Assembly: GCA_030537295.1 (NCBI GenBank)
Contig: JAUNNU010000003.1
Coordinates: 1-54,158, forward strand
DNA from: Bacteroidia bacterium
GTDB taxonomy: Bacteria > Bacteroidota > Bacteroidia > Bacteroidales > F082
Reading direction: 5' to 3'
DNA: 54,158 nt
Shown here piece by piece: positions 35,317 through 44,288 of this stretch. A program made the translations under genes and the position numbers. The notes under the pieces were generated by a model, which saw only the letters and a list, made by a program, of their open reading frames with translations, was not told the DNA's origin and made no database searches. How positions within the stretch are numbered: position 1 is the stretch's first letter; each line of letters opens with the position of its first letter.

Positions 35317-36212
35317 ATCTATTTATTCGTATCGACCAATTCTTACAAAGAAAATGGAAAGAAAAATCGCCCAAAATCAAAAGCGATGTATTCTATATAA
35401 AAGTGTTGTACTTCTTGCGCATGCATAAGGTTTTACACCTAAAGAATCCTAAAACTTTCAGCGAAAAGTTGCAGTGGCTAAAATTATATGCGTATAAGCC
35501 TGAATATACCACAATGGTGGATAAATATTTGGCAAAGGATTATGTGAAAAACATCATTGGCGAGCAATATATCATACCAACGTTAGGTGCATGGAATAAG
35601 GCTGAAGATATTGATTTCGATTCCTTGCCAGTTCAATTTGTACTGAAAACCAACCATGATTGTGGAGGACTTGTCATTTGTAAAGATAAAACTCAATTTG
35701 ACAAGCAAAAGGCTATAAATAAATTAAATCAGCATCTGCAATATGATTACTTTTGGCCAGGACGTGATAAACCATATAAATATGTAGAGCGTAAAATATT
35801 CGCAGAAGCCTATATGGAAGACACCAAAACAGCAGAATTGCGTGATTACAAGTTCTTTTGTTTTGATGGTGTGGTGAAATTTATGTTTGTTGCATCAGAC
35901 AGACAGAAACGACAAGAGCCTTATTTCGATTTTTTTGATGAAAACTACAATCACTTACCAGTAAGACAAGGACATCCCAATGCTCCTGGGTTGCCGGAAA
36001 AACCAGTTTGTTTTGAACTGATGAAGTCATTGGCTTCTAAACTTTCTAAAGGAATTCCGCAAGTTCGTGTTGATTTTTATGAAGTTGACGGAAAAGTTTT
36101 CTTCGGTGAACTGACGTTTTATCATTTTGCCGGAATGACTCCATTCCATCCTGCAAAATGGGATAGGACATTTGGCGATATGATCAAGCTGCCATCTGAG
36201 AAAGCTGTTTAA
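35313..36212 (+). CDS. TupA-like ATP-grasp polysaccharide protein
   Basis: 299 residues matching the TupA-like ATP-grasp family, found in polysaccharide loci and often labelled glycosyltransferase. Recognisable parts are NPKTFSEKLQWLKLY near the N-terminus, VLKTNHDCGGLVICKD, LRDYKFFCFDG and RVDFYEVDGKVFFGELTFY, the last carrying metal and ATP ligands. The exact reaction is unknown; transfer of an amino acid to a sugar, as in teichuronopeptide synthesis, is the precedent. It overlaps the previous gene by 4 bases, forming a three-gene coupled block with two ATP-grasp proteins. Confidence 0.82.
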   Translation: MNLFIRIDQFLQRKWKEKSPKIKSDVFYIKVLYFLRMHKVLHLKNPKTFSEKLQWLKLYAYKPEYTTMVDKYLAKDYVKNIIGEQYIIPTLGAWNKAEDIDFDSLPVQFVLKTNHDCGGLVICKDKTQFDKQKAINKLNQHLQYDYFWPGRDKPYKYVERKIFAEAYMEDTKTAELRDYKFFCFDGVVKFMFVASDRQKRQEPYFDFFDENYNHLPVRQGHPNAPGLPEKPVCFELMKSLASKLSKGIPQVRVDFYEVDGKVFFGELTFYHFAGMTPFHPAKWDRTFGDMIKLPSEKAV

Positions 36213-36236
36213 TGTTAACCAAATGGAAAAGATGTT

Positions 36237-37337
36237 ATGAAAAAAATCCTTTTCATGGGTGGCCTCCAAAGTGGAGGGGCCGAACACCAGATGGTGATTG
36301 TTGCTGCGGGTTTGGCTAAAAGAGGCTACGATGTATCTTATCTTTGTTCCGGTGACGATGACTTCTTCAAGCCTGTGTTGGAGGATGCCAAAGTCAAGAT
36401 TATTCAAATAAAAGAAAACAGACTGACATCTTTACTCAAACTTAATATTCCACGGCTGTCGTTTTGTGTTTATCGAATCCTGAAAAAAGAGCGGTTCGAT
36501 ACGGTCGTTTCATTTTTGGGTCTTTGGAATTATGAGAATTGCCGTTTCGCAAAATGTAAAAAAAAAAAACACAGAGCAAACACAGGTTTAATGAATAAAC
36601 CAGATATTGTGTGGCTGTCAAAAAAAGATAGATTTTACACGAAATATGAGAAATACGCAGATGTGAAAGTCTGCAACTCGGACAATGCAAAAAATAAATT
36701 CTCCAAGTATTTCCCAGAACATAAGGATAAGTTGATTACCATCTATAATGCCGTGGCTTTGCCTCCGATTAATTCGTCATACAATGTAAAAAATGGAGAA
36801 CGAGTCAATATAATCATTCCTGCATCCTATAGAGATGTGAAAAATCCATTCGGTTTGCTGAATGCTTTAAACCTTTTAGACGAATACAGTAAATCAAGAT
36901 TACATATAACTTGGTATGGCAATATAAATGGTGGCAAAGCTGTGTATGAGCAGATGCTTGAGCAAATTGCAGCACAACATTTAGGTGACGTGATTGAGCT
37001 CAAGGATGCAACAACTGATATAGCCAATCGGATTTATGAAAATGACATGGTGGGGCTGTTCAGCAAATCGGAAGGACTGCCGAATGCTATATGCGAAGGC
37101 ATGCTTTTGGGCAAGTCTATCATTATGACGCGTGTCTCGGATTTTGATGTGCTTGTCGATGCGTCCAACGGCATTCTGTGCGATTGGGATAATCCGGAAT
37201 CAATTGCTGACGCCTTGCGCAATGTCGCGAAATTGAGTAACGAAGAACTCGTAGAAATGGGAAACAATTCGAAGCGCAAAGCCGAGAAATTGTTTGCAGA
37301 AGATGGCATCATTAATCAGTGGGAACAAATCATTTAA
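36237..37337 (+). CDS. GT4 family glycosyltransferase
   Basis: 366-residue GT-B retaining glycosyltransferase. The N-terminus MGGLQSGGAEHQMVIVAAGL is the acceptor-side motif. The C-terminal donor site shows SEGLPNAICEGMLLGKSI with the EX7E motif. It should add one sugar to the lipid-linked repeat unit at the inner-membrane face; donor and linkage cannot be read. The coding sequence contains a run of 12 A at 36558-36569 (Lys codons), a possible slippage site. Confidence 0.88.
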   Translation: MKKILFMGGLQSGGAEHQMVIVAAGLAKRGYDVSYLCSGDDDFFKPVLEDAKVKIIQIKENRLTSLLKLNIPRLSFCVYRILKKERFDTVVSFLGLWNYENCRFAKCKKKKHRANTGLMNKPDIVWLSKKDRFYTKYEKYADVKVCNSDNAKNKFSKYFPEHKDKLITIYNAVALPPINSSYNVKNGERVNIIIPASYRDVKNPFGLLNALNLLDEYSKSRLHITWYGNINGGKAVYEQMLEQIAAQHLGDVIELKDATTDIANRIYENDMVGLFSKSEGLPNAICEGMLLGKSIIMTRVSDFDVLVDASNGILCDWDNPESIADALRNVAKLSNEELVEMGNNSKRKAEKLFAEDGIINQWEQII

Positions 37338-37347
37338 ATGTATCGTT

Positions 37348-37869
37348 ATGAGATTATTTGAACTGATAAGGATTTTTTATTGGAACGTTGTGGCAACTCC
37401 AGAAAAACAAGCCCGACACCTGGGCGTGCAAATCGGAAAGAATTGCCTGATAAATACACGTTTTTGGCCATCAGAACCTTATTTGGTAACGATAGGAAAC
37501 AATTGTCAGATAACGCACAACGTGTCCATACACACGCATGGGGGAGGCAATGCTATCAGAAAAGACCATCCTGATTTCGATGTTTTCGGTAAAGTTGTCA
37601 TCGAAGACTGGGCTTACATTGGCGCATTTTCTCAGATTATGCCTGGTGTCACCATTGGTGAAGGTGCATTGGTGGCGGCTGGAAGTGTGGTGACAAAATC
37701 AGTTGCACCGCATACGGTTGTCGGCGGAAATCCTGCACGCTATATCTGCACCACCGAAGAGTATTATGAAAAGAACAAACGGTTCAATATGAGTACGAAA
37801 GGATTGAGCAAGGAAGCAAAGAAAGAAAAACTGCTGAATGCAGAAGAAAAGATGTTCTTAAAGAAATGA
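37348..37869 (+). CDS. Left-handed beta-helix acyltransferase
   Basis: 173 residues from the ATG at 37348; the longer frame begins inside the preceding gene. The hexapeptide repeats (IGKNCLINTRF, IGNNCQITHNVSIHTHG, VVIEDWAYIGAFSQIMPGVTIGEGALVAAGSVVTKSV) and the final VVGGNPARYI are typical of WcaF/maltose O-acetyltransferase-like enzymes. It likely acetylates a sugar of the repeat unit using acetyl-CoA. Only 10 bases separate it from the GT4 gene. Confidence 0.87.
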   Translation: MRLFELIRIFYWNVVATPEKQARHLGVQIGKNCLINTRFWPSEPYLVTIGNNCQITHNVSIHTHGGGNAIRKDHPDFDVFGKVVIEDWAYIGAFSQIMPGVTIGEGALVAAGSVVTKSVAPHTVVGGNPARYICTTEEYYEKNKRFNMSTKGLSKEAKKEKLLNAEEKMFLKK

Positions 37870-37888
37870 TTCAAAACCTGCAATCCCA

Positions 37889-38047
37889 ATGACCAAACGA
37901 TTTAAAAACATTTCAGACCTTTGTGTCAGCATCGGTGTCAATGCGGTGGTCGCGCACGATGTGCCCGACAACGCCTGTGTGGGCGGTGGTCCCGCCAGAA
38001 TCATCTCGATGGACGGCAGCGAGGGGTATGTGAACAGGAGAGTGTGA
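37889..38047 (+). pseudogene. Truncated hexapeptide acetyltransferase (serine acetyltransferase-like) remnant
   Basis: A 52-codon frame whose last 39 or so residues (VSIGVNAVVAHDVPDNACV, then GGGPARIISMDGSEGY) are the C-terminal end of a CysE/SAT-type hexapeptide acetyltransferase. The catalytic body is missing. Its last 54 bases (37994-38047) recur with 47 of 54 identical bases at 38637-38690. Confidence 0.7.
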
Positions 38048-38152
38048 AAATGAAAAAGCAGTTTCTTCGGTTCGGTCCTGTCGGTTTATCGGCGACCAGT
38101 TTAATCAAACAGACAATCAGGATTTAGTGGAAATCGAATTCATATTTGCGGA

Positions 38153-38174
38153 TATGTAACCTATATGTAACTGA
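38153..38174 (+). repeat. 22-nt direct repeat, unit 1 (TATGTAAC pair)
   Basis: ATATGTAACCTATATGTAAC (plus TG) contains two TATGTAAC octamers in tandem. A 20-of-22 match recurs at 38293-38314, 140 bases downstream. Confidence 0.7.
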
Positions 38175-38292
38175 AACTTTGATTTTGAGGCTTAGACAAG
38201 ATCCGACATTTCGGACAGATTGAGAATGACAAATCAACACTCAGGAAATCAGATATTTGAGATTAATTGAGCGATTTATAGCGTAAAGTTTT

Positions 38293-38314
38293 ATATGTAA
38301 CCATTATGTAACTG
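38293..38314 (+). repeat. 22-nt direct repeat, unit 2 (TATGTAAC pair)
   Basis: ATATGTAACCATTATGTAAC (plus TG) ends three bases before the ATG of the truncated AlbA_2 gene, so the repeat could be an operator of the former gene or part of an insertion boundary. Confidence 0.7.
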
Positions 38315-38316
38315 TA

Positions 38317-38625
38317 ATGATGAATAGCAACGATTTGAATAGATTATTGGAAGTATTGGTGGCATTGCCAAAGGAAACGGAATGGGTGGAGTATAAAGCC
38401 AATTTTCATTCGGAAGAGGAAATAGGCGAGCGACTATCCGCTCTATCGAACAGTGCATGCCTGCTGGACAAATCGTTTGGCTATCTGGTGTTTGGCATAG
38501 AGGATAAAAACTATCCGATGATTTCCAGTCTGCTGAAGGAAAGTGTGGCAGCGGGCATGATTAAAGAGGCAAATCCCGAGGAAAAGAGTCCGAGAAACAG
38601 AAGGTATGTCCCATATTGGGGATAG
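38317..38625 (+). pseudogene. Internally deleted AlbA_2-domain gene
   Basis: The 102-residue frame begins as an AlbA_2 domain (LPKETEWVEYKANFHSEEE, ALSNSACLLDKSFGYLVFGI) and then switches near residues 65-72 to what looks like the C-terminal tail of the same family (VAAGMIKEANPEEKSPRNRR, ending YVPYWG). The large middle, normally several hundred residues with the GHKL ATPase part, is absent while the frame is kept. It may be translated as a mini-protein but is probably dead. It lies between the two acetyltransferase-tail copies. Confidence 0.65.
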
Positions 38626-38636
38626 CCTTACATCAA

Positions 38637-38690
38637 GCCAGAATCATCTTGATGGACGGCAGCGAGGACTATGTGAATAGGAAGGTGTAA
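38637..38690 (+). pseudogene. Second copy of the acetyltransferase tail
   Basis: 54 bases encoding ARIILMDGSEDYVNRKV and a stop, 47 of 54 identical to 37994-38047. No start or upstream part of the gene is present. Confidence 0.7.
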
Positions 38691-38778
38691 GATTGTTTTG
38701 CCTGATTAGCATTTCTAGTTAAGTAGAGTTAAAAAACGATTAAAGCAAAAGTTTATTAAAGAATAGAATACCAATATT

Positions 38779-40029
38779 ATGAATATTTCAGTAGCAGGCA
38801 CCGGCTATGTCGGTCTTTCGATTGCCACACTGCTGGCACAGCATAATCACGTTACGTCCGTTGACATTGTACCTGAACGTGTCGAGATGGTGAATCACAA
38901 GAAATCACCCATCCAGGATGATTATATCGAGGATTATCTGGCCAACAAGCCACTCGACCTTCATGCCACCCTCAATGCCGAGGAAGGCTATAAGGACGCT
39001 AATTTCGTTGTCATCGCAGCGCCTACCAACTACGACCCGTTGAAGAATTTCTTCGATACCTCAGCTGTGGAAAGTGTGATTGACAAAGTGTTAGAGATTA
39101 ACCCCAAGGCAATCATGGTAATCAAAAGTACCATTCCCGTGGGCTACTGCCAACGCCTTTATGAGCATTATGGCAAAGACCTCCGTCTGCTTTTTGCTCC
39201 TGAGTTCCTTCGCGAGAGCAAGGCATTATACGACAACCTTTATCCTTCACGCATCATTGTCGGATACCCGAAGTTATTTGAAGTCAACAACCTTGACGAA
39301 TTGATAGAAGCTGCTCACACCTTTGCCAGACTGCTTCAGGAGGCAGCCATCAAGGAAGATGTCCCAACGCTCTTCATGGGTTTGAAAGAAGCTGAAGCGG
39401 TGAAGTTGTTTGCCAACACCTATCTCGCTTTGCGTGTCTCTTATTTCAATGAACTGGATACCTACGCGGAGGTGAAAGGCCTTGATACGCAAGCCATCAT
39501 CGATGGCATCGGCCTTGACCCTCGCATCGGAAACCATTATAACAATCCATCGTTTGGTTATGGCGGCTATTGTCTGCCAAAGGACACCAAGCAACTGCTG
39601 GCCAACTACGACGATGTGCCGCAAAACCTGATTCAGGCCATCGTGGAAAGCAACCGCACCCGTAAGGACTATATCGCTGATGCGGTCTTAAGAAAGGCGG
39701 GCTGGTACAGCGAAAACGGACAGTGGGATGCTACCAAGGAAGGACAATGCACCATCGGGGTGTATCGCCTGACCATGAAATCCAACTTCGACAACTTCCG
39801 CCAAAGCTCTATTCAAGGGGTCATGAAGCGCGTCAAGGCCAAAGGTGCCATTGCCATCATCTATGAGCCGACACTTGAGGATGGCAGCACTTTCTTCGGC
39901 AGCGAGGTGGTGAACGACTTGGAGGAATTCAAGAGACGCTCGCAAGCCATCATCGCCAACAGATACGATGCCTGCTTGGATGACGTCATAGAGAAGGTTT
40001 ATACCCGTGACATCTTCAAACGAGATTAA
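38779..40029 (+). CDS. ugd: UDP-glucose 6-dehydrogenase (copy 2)
   Basis: 416 residues. NAD motif GTGYVGLS, substrate region [19 protein letters not shown] and catalytic Cys265 in [12 protein letters not shown]. Nearly the same protein as the copy at 21827, the main differences being the 124-185 region and the 300-325 loop. It lies 107 bases before a UDP-glucuronate 4-epimerase, so UDP-GlcA made here is probably converted to UDP-GalA. Confidence 0.93.
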   Translation: MNISVAGTGYVGLSIATLLAQHNHVTSVDIVPERVEMVNHKKSPIQDDYIEDYLANKPLDLHATLNAEEGYKDANFVVIAAPTNYDPLKNFFDTSAVESVIDKVLEINPKAIMVIKSTIPVGYCQRLYEHYGKDLRLLFAPEFLRESKALYDNLYPSRIIVGYPKLFEVNNLDELIEAAHTFARLLQEAAIKEDVPTLFMGLKEAEAVKLFANTYLALRVSYFNELDTYAEVKGLDTQAIIDGIGLDPRIGNHYNNPSFGYGGYCLPKDTKQLLANYDDVPQNLIQAIVESNRTRKDYIADAVLRKAGWYSENGQWDATKEGQCTIGVYRLTMKSNFDNFRQSSIQGVMKRVKAKGAIAIIYEPTLEDGSTFFGSEVVNDLEEFKRRSQAIIANRYDACLDDVIEKVYTRDIFKRD

Positions 40030-40136
40030 AAAAATAACCAAAACGTTCAAAACCAACAAAACATCATAGTGCCCGTCACAAAAAGACAATAAAAAGTTTT
40101 GAAAGTTTTGTGATAAATACAAAACCCCTCACCAAT

Positions 40137-41198
40137 ATGAAAGTCTTAGTTACCGGTTCCGCTGGCTTCATTGGCAGCAACCTTGTCTTAAGGTTACTCA
40201 ACACCGAATCGCCTATCGAGATTGTAGGCTTTGATTCGGTGAACAACTACTATGAGATCTCCATCAAGGAATACCGCTTGCAGCAGATTGAACAGTGTGC
40301 CGCACAGCATCCTGAGAGCCATTATACCTTCGTGAAAGGCAACTTAGCCGACAAGACCCTCATTGACCAACTCTTCAGTCAATACCACTTCGACATCGTG
40401 GTCAATCTTGCTGCACAGGCAGGAGTGAGATACTCCATTGAGAATCCAGATGCTTACATCGAGAGCAACGTCATTGGTTTCTACAACATTCTTGAAGCTT
40501 GTCGCCATCATCCAGTGCAGCATCTCGTCTATGCCTCCAGTTCGTCAGTATATGGTAACAACCAGAAGGTGCCCTATTCTGTGGACGACAAGGTAGATAA
40601 TCCTATCAGCCTTTATGCTGCCACCAAGAAGAGCAACGAACTTTTTGCCCACTGCTACAGCAAACTCTACAACATTCCTTCCACGGGCCTTCGTTTCTTT
40701 ACCGTCTATGGTCCGGCTGGCCGTCCCGATATGGCTTACTTTGGCTTCACCAACAAGCTCATCAAAGGCGAGAAGATACAAATCTTCAATTATGGCAACT
40801 GCAAGCGTGATTTCACCTATGTTGACGATATTGTGGAAGGCGTGATTCGAGTGATGCACAAGGCACCGGAAAAGAAATTGGGTGAGGATGGCCTCCCGAT
40901 TCCACCTTACGCAGTATATAACATAGGAAACAGCCACCCGGAAAACCTTCTTGACTTCGTCCAAATTCTTCAAGAAGAACTCGTGAGGGCAGGAGTGCTT
41001 CCCGAAAATTATGATTTCGAATCCCACAAGGAACTTGTCCCGATGCAAGCTGGTGATGTGCCTGTAACCTTCGCCGACACTACCGCTTTGGAACATGACT
41101 TCGGCTTTAAGCCCAGCACCAGTTTACGGGAAGGACTTAGGAAGTTTGCCGAATGGTATAAAGAGTTTTATAATAGTATTACCGAACATTCGTTTTGA
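40137..41198 (+). CDS. UDP-glucuronate 4-epimerase
   Basis: 353 residues from the ATG at 40137; an upstream in-frame GTG is less convincing. Extended SDR enzyme with TGSAGFIGSNL, ASSSSVYGNNQKVP, catalytic SLYAATKK (YxxxK), and the subgroup markers AAQAGVRYSIENP and RFFTVYGPAGRPDMAYFGFT, which are diagnostic of UDP-GlcA 4-epimerases. It makes UDP-galacturonate from the product of the preceding ugd gene. Confidence 0.93.
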   Translation: MKVLVTGSAGFIGSNLVLRLLNTESPIEIVGFDSVNNYYEISIKEYRLQQIEQCAAQHPESHYTFVKGNLADKTLIDQLFSQYHFDIVVNLAAQAGVRYSIENPDAYIESNVIGFYNILEACRHHPVQHLVYASSSSVYGNNQKVPYSVDDKVDNPISLYAATKKSNELFAHCYSKLYNIPSTGLRFFTVYGPAGRPDMAYFGFTNKLIKGEKIQIFNYGNCKRDFTYVDDIVEGVIRVMHKAPEKKLGEDGLPIPPYAVYNIGNSHPENLLDFVQILQEELVRAGVLPENYDFESHKELVPMQAGDVPVTFADTTALEHDFGFKPSTSLREGLRKFAEWYKEFYNSITEHSF

Positions 41199-41239
41199 CT
41201 ATAAATCGGGTCAGTTTTATTTCTATAATATAGCATGTT

Positions 41240-42331
41240 ATGAAGAAAATTCATTGTTTTACTGAGTCACAAGCTGGTGGTGGAGCAGAACACCAGATGA
41301 ACATTCTTGCAGGATTGTTAGCAGAAAACGGTTATGACGTTACTTTGGTTACCTATGCTGATGTCCCAGACCATTATGCCATTCCTAAGAATGTGAAACG
41401 AGTTGAATTAGGGCATGGCCATAATCCGTTGATAACATTCTTGAGAATCTTTTGGTATTTTTTATGGGTGAAAACGGATTGTGTCATCAGCTATCGGGTG
41501 GCTTGCAATGCTCGAGTTCTTATTCCGTTGCTTTTTAGACCATGGACCAAGGTGATTGCTTGTGAAAGAAGTTTTACCATAGGGAAATCATCTTTGTATG
41601 GAAAAATAGCTTGTAATGTATTGTATTATAGAGCAAATCATATTGTGACAAATTGCTTTTCACAACAGAAATATTTAACTGAACTAGGTAAACGTTGGAA
41701 AAATAAAGTCTTAACAATAATAAACTATACAGAACTTGATAAATGCAATATCTCGTCATCCTATCGGGATGATAATATGATTAAAGTTGGAGTTTTTGCA
41801 AACTTATCCCCATGGAAAAATTTAGATGGACTAGCATGTGCTATCAAAGAACTCAAAAAGAAAAACTATAGGAATTTGGAAATTCATTGGTATGGCAACC
41901 AAAAAGTAGCTTTAGGTAGCTTTAGCCAAGATTATCTAAATGCAATTGAATCAATAAAGCAAAAGGATGTTCAAGATATATTCAAATTGCATCCTGCCAC
42001 TAAAGATGTTCTTGGAATAATGTCAGAAATGACGGCAATTTGTCTTCCTTCATTATATGAGGGATTTTCAAACACCATATCAGAGGGCATTTGTTGTGGC
42101 AAACCGATGCTTGTCAGTGATGTGAGCGATAATTCATTGATGGTGCATGAAGGTGAAAATGGCTTTTTGTTTGACCCAAACGACATTAATTCCATTGTTG
42201 AGGCTTTTGAGAAGTTCCTAGCATTAGAAAAAGACCAAATGGAAGAAATGGGCAAAAAGAGCAGGGTGATAGCTGAACAGCTTTTTGATAAAGATAGCTT
42301 CATCAAATCTTATATGTCTTTAATTGAATAA
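41240..42331 (+). CDS. GT4 family glycosyltransferase
   Basis: 363-residue GT-B enzyme. N-terminal SQAGGGAEHQMNILAGLLAE binds the acceptor side; the donor site has SLYEGFSNTISEGICCGKPM with EX7E. Its C-terminus ends DSFIKSYMSLIE, the same kind of tail left as a relic at 44289-44369. It adds one residue to the repeat unit; the sugar is unknown. Confidence 0.88.
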   Translation: MKKIHCFTESQAGGGAEHQMNILAGLLAENGYDVTLVTYADVPDHYAIPKNVKRVELGHGHNPLITFLRIFWYFLWVKTDCVISYRVACNARVLIPLLFRPWTKVIACERSFTIGKSSLYGKIACNVLYYRANHIVTNCFSQQKYLTELGKRWKNKVLTIINYTELDKCNISSSYRDDNMIKVGVFANLSPWKNLDGLACAIKELKKKNYRNLEIHWYGNQKVALGSFSQDYLNAIESIKQKDVQDIFKLHPATKDVLGIMSEMTAICLPSLYEGFSNTISEGICCGKPMLVSDVSDNSLMVHEGENGFLFDPNDINSIVEAFEKFLALEKDQMEEMGKKSRVIAEQLFDKDSFIKSYMSLIE

Positions 42332-42351
42332 AAAATTCCAAACTGTTTGAT

Positions 42352-43491
42352 ATGTCTCGAATTAAAACATCAAAAGGCTACCTGGAATACAAAAACCATT
42401 TGCTCTATTTTGGTGATAAAGTCATCAACAAAGAGAAAATGCTTGAGACAATTAGGCATTTTGCTTGTTATCTCAACAAAATTGATGTCAATTGGGGTCC
42501 TGCATTCGGTACTCTTATCGGCATTGTTCGAAACGATGATTTCCAACCCTGGAAGCCGTGTTTCGACATATATATTCTTAAGGAGGATGAAGAAAGATTC
42601 AAAGATGTCCTGTGGTCTTTGTTGGATGAGGGATTCGAACTTGTACGATATGAACGAAGAGGTTTGTATTACATACAAAGGAATGGTGAGTATATCAAAA
42701 TTTTTATACTTCACAAAATAAGCAGTGATGTGCGCCATACTGGTGGCTCGGATTTTATTCATGAAAAATATCTTCAAAATACAATCAAATGGGATTTCAA
42801 GGGAATCCAGATGAACGTTCCTGTTGATGTCGAAGAATATTTCTCATTTCAATACGGAGACGATTGGATTACGCCAAAGCAAACTGTATTCTATTCTTCA
42901 AACCTTATTCCTCGTTCTTTTCATTGGATAACGAATTGGGTTCAAGACCATTTACCAGACTCTATTTATTACAGATGGCTGCTTCATCATCGTCAATCGG
43001 ATTTCGCTCGGTTCAAACAACGTTGCATAGAATCAGGTGTTCCTTTACCAGACAATGTGCAACTTGCCAATATGCAGCCTCGTAAATACAAGAAAATATT
43101 GACTGTTGGAGTATATGACTTAATTCATAAAGGGCATGTTGAACTCTTCCGTAGGGCAAAAGGATTGGGCGATTATTTAATAGTAGCAGCACAAGATGGT
43201 GATTATATTCTTAAATACAAACCGACTACCAATGTGCTTAATTCTACGGAAGACAGAGAATATATGATCAAGTCAATCCGATATGTCGATGAAGTAATAA
43301 CATACACTGACGTGGATAAGATTGTGCAAGAGGTGGACTTTGATGTTTTTGTAACAGGACCCGATCAAATACATGAAGGTTTTCAACGTGCCATTCAATG
43401 GTGTGAGTCTCATGGCAAAGAACACATAGTTCTTGGAAGAACTGATGGCATAAGTAGCAGCGAATTAAAGGCTAAAATCTTAAAAAAATGA
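42352..43491 (+). CDS. LicD-like / cytidylyltransferase fusion protein
   Basis: 379 residues in two parts. Residues about 35-210 resemble LicD phosphotransferases (GPAFGTLIGIVRNDDFQPW), but the catalytic WDDDxD is WKPCFD at 67-72, so the first Asp of the DxD pair is Cys. Residues about 245-379 form a cytidylyltransferase of the TagD/glycerol-3-phosphate type: VGVYDLIHKGHVELFRRAKG with HxGH at 259-262, and RTDGISSS near the end. The active half would make a CDP-alcohol (for instance CDP-glycerol, -ethanolamine or -choline-like), while the neighbouring intact LicD would transfer it. The next gene overlaps by 4 bases. Confidence 0.8.
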   Translation: MSRIKTSKGYLEYKNHLLYFGDKVINKEKMLETIRHFACYLNKIDVNWGPAFGTLIGIVRNDDFQPWKPCFDIYILKEDEERFKDVLWSLLDEGFELVRYERRGLYYIQRNGEYIKIFILHKISSDVRHTGGSDFIHEKYLQNTIKWDFKGIQMNVPVDVEEYFSFQYGDDWITPKQTVFYSSNLIPRSFHWITNWVQDHLPDSIYYRWLLHHRQSDFARFKQRCIESGVPLPDNVQLANMQPRKYKKILTVGVYDLIHKGHVELFRRAKGLGDYLIVAAQDGDYILKYKPTTNVLNSTEDREYMIKSIRYVDEVITYTDVDKIVQEVDFDVFVTGPDQIHEGFQRAIQWCESHGKEHIVLGRTDGISSSELKAKILKK

Positions 43492-44288
43492 ATAATAATT
43501 TGAAAAAAATTGAATTAGAAGAAAGAAAAAAACTTCAACTTGACATTTTAGATAGCATTCACAACTTCTGTGTCAAAAACAATATAAAATATACACTTGC
43601 ATACGGCACTTTATTAGGTACCGTCCGTCATGGTGGGTATATCCCTTGGGACGATGATGTGGATATTGCCATGTTAAGAAAAGACTACGAGTTGTTTGTA
43701 AATAAATTCAATGATGATAGATATAAGGTTGCTACTTTTGAAAACACCAATATTTTGCTATCATTTGCAAAGGTATATGATAGTAAAACTGTGATTGTTG
43801 ATAGAAAGGCTAATACTCATTCGTTGGGCGTAAATGTTGACTTGTTTCCAATTGACAATTCGCCTGAGTCGGACTTGATGTATAGAATCAACAGATTGCA
43901 TATTCGATTATTGAAATATTGCAATGTCATTAAGTTGTTTAAATTCAACAAGGAAACAAGTGTGATGAATAATATGGTTGGTTTAGTTGCAAAAGCCTTT
44001 TTGATTTTGTTCCCTAAAACATATTTTGTTAAGCGAATCATTTGTTTATCAAAAAAGTACAATGATAAAGAGACCATTAAGGCAATCAATTGGGCAGCAG
44101 CAGGAGATTTCTTACCCCTTGAAAAATCGATATATAATAATTTACAATTAGTTCCTTTTGAAGACAGACATTATTTTGCTATTGTTGATGCTGATAAATA
44201 TTTATCCAACGAATATGGTGATTATATGACACCACCTCCTATCGAAAAAAGAATCAGTTACCATACATCAGATGCTTACTGGAAATAG
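43488..44288 (+). CDS. LicD family phosphotransferase
   Basis: 266 residues. The complete LicD motif AYGTLLGTVRHGGYIPWDDD followed by VDI (38-60) is present, with all acidic residues. LicD proteins transfer phosphocholine or related phospho-alcohols from CDP precursors to surface glycans. It is coupled by overlap to the fusion gene, which carries the cytidylyltransferase, so the two probably form a donor-synthesis and transfer pair. The transferred group is not identified. Confidence 0.87.
   Translation: MNNNLKKIELEERKKLQLDILDSIHNFCVKNNIKYTLAYGTLLGTVRHGGYIPWDDDVDIAMLRKDYELFVNKFNDDRYKVATFENTNILLSFAKVYDSKTVIVDRKANTHSLGVNVDLFPIDNSPESDLMYRINRLHIRLLKYCNVIKLFKFNKETSVMNNMVGLVAKAFLILFPKTYFVKRIICLSKKYNDKETIKAINWAAAGDFLPLEKSIYNNLQLVPFEDRHYFAIVDADKYLSNEYGDYMTPPPIEKRISYHTSDAYWK

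Noticed and set aside
38050-38127. Short frame starting MKKQFLRFGPVG
   Set aside because: 25 codons within decayed sequence, no homology recognised and no coupling to neighbours.
21827-40029. Recent duplication of ugd
   Set aside because: Although the proteins are very similar, codons differ at many synonymous sites and one internal segment is unrelated in length and sequence.
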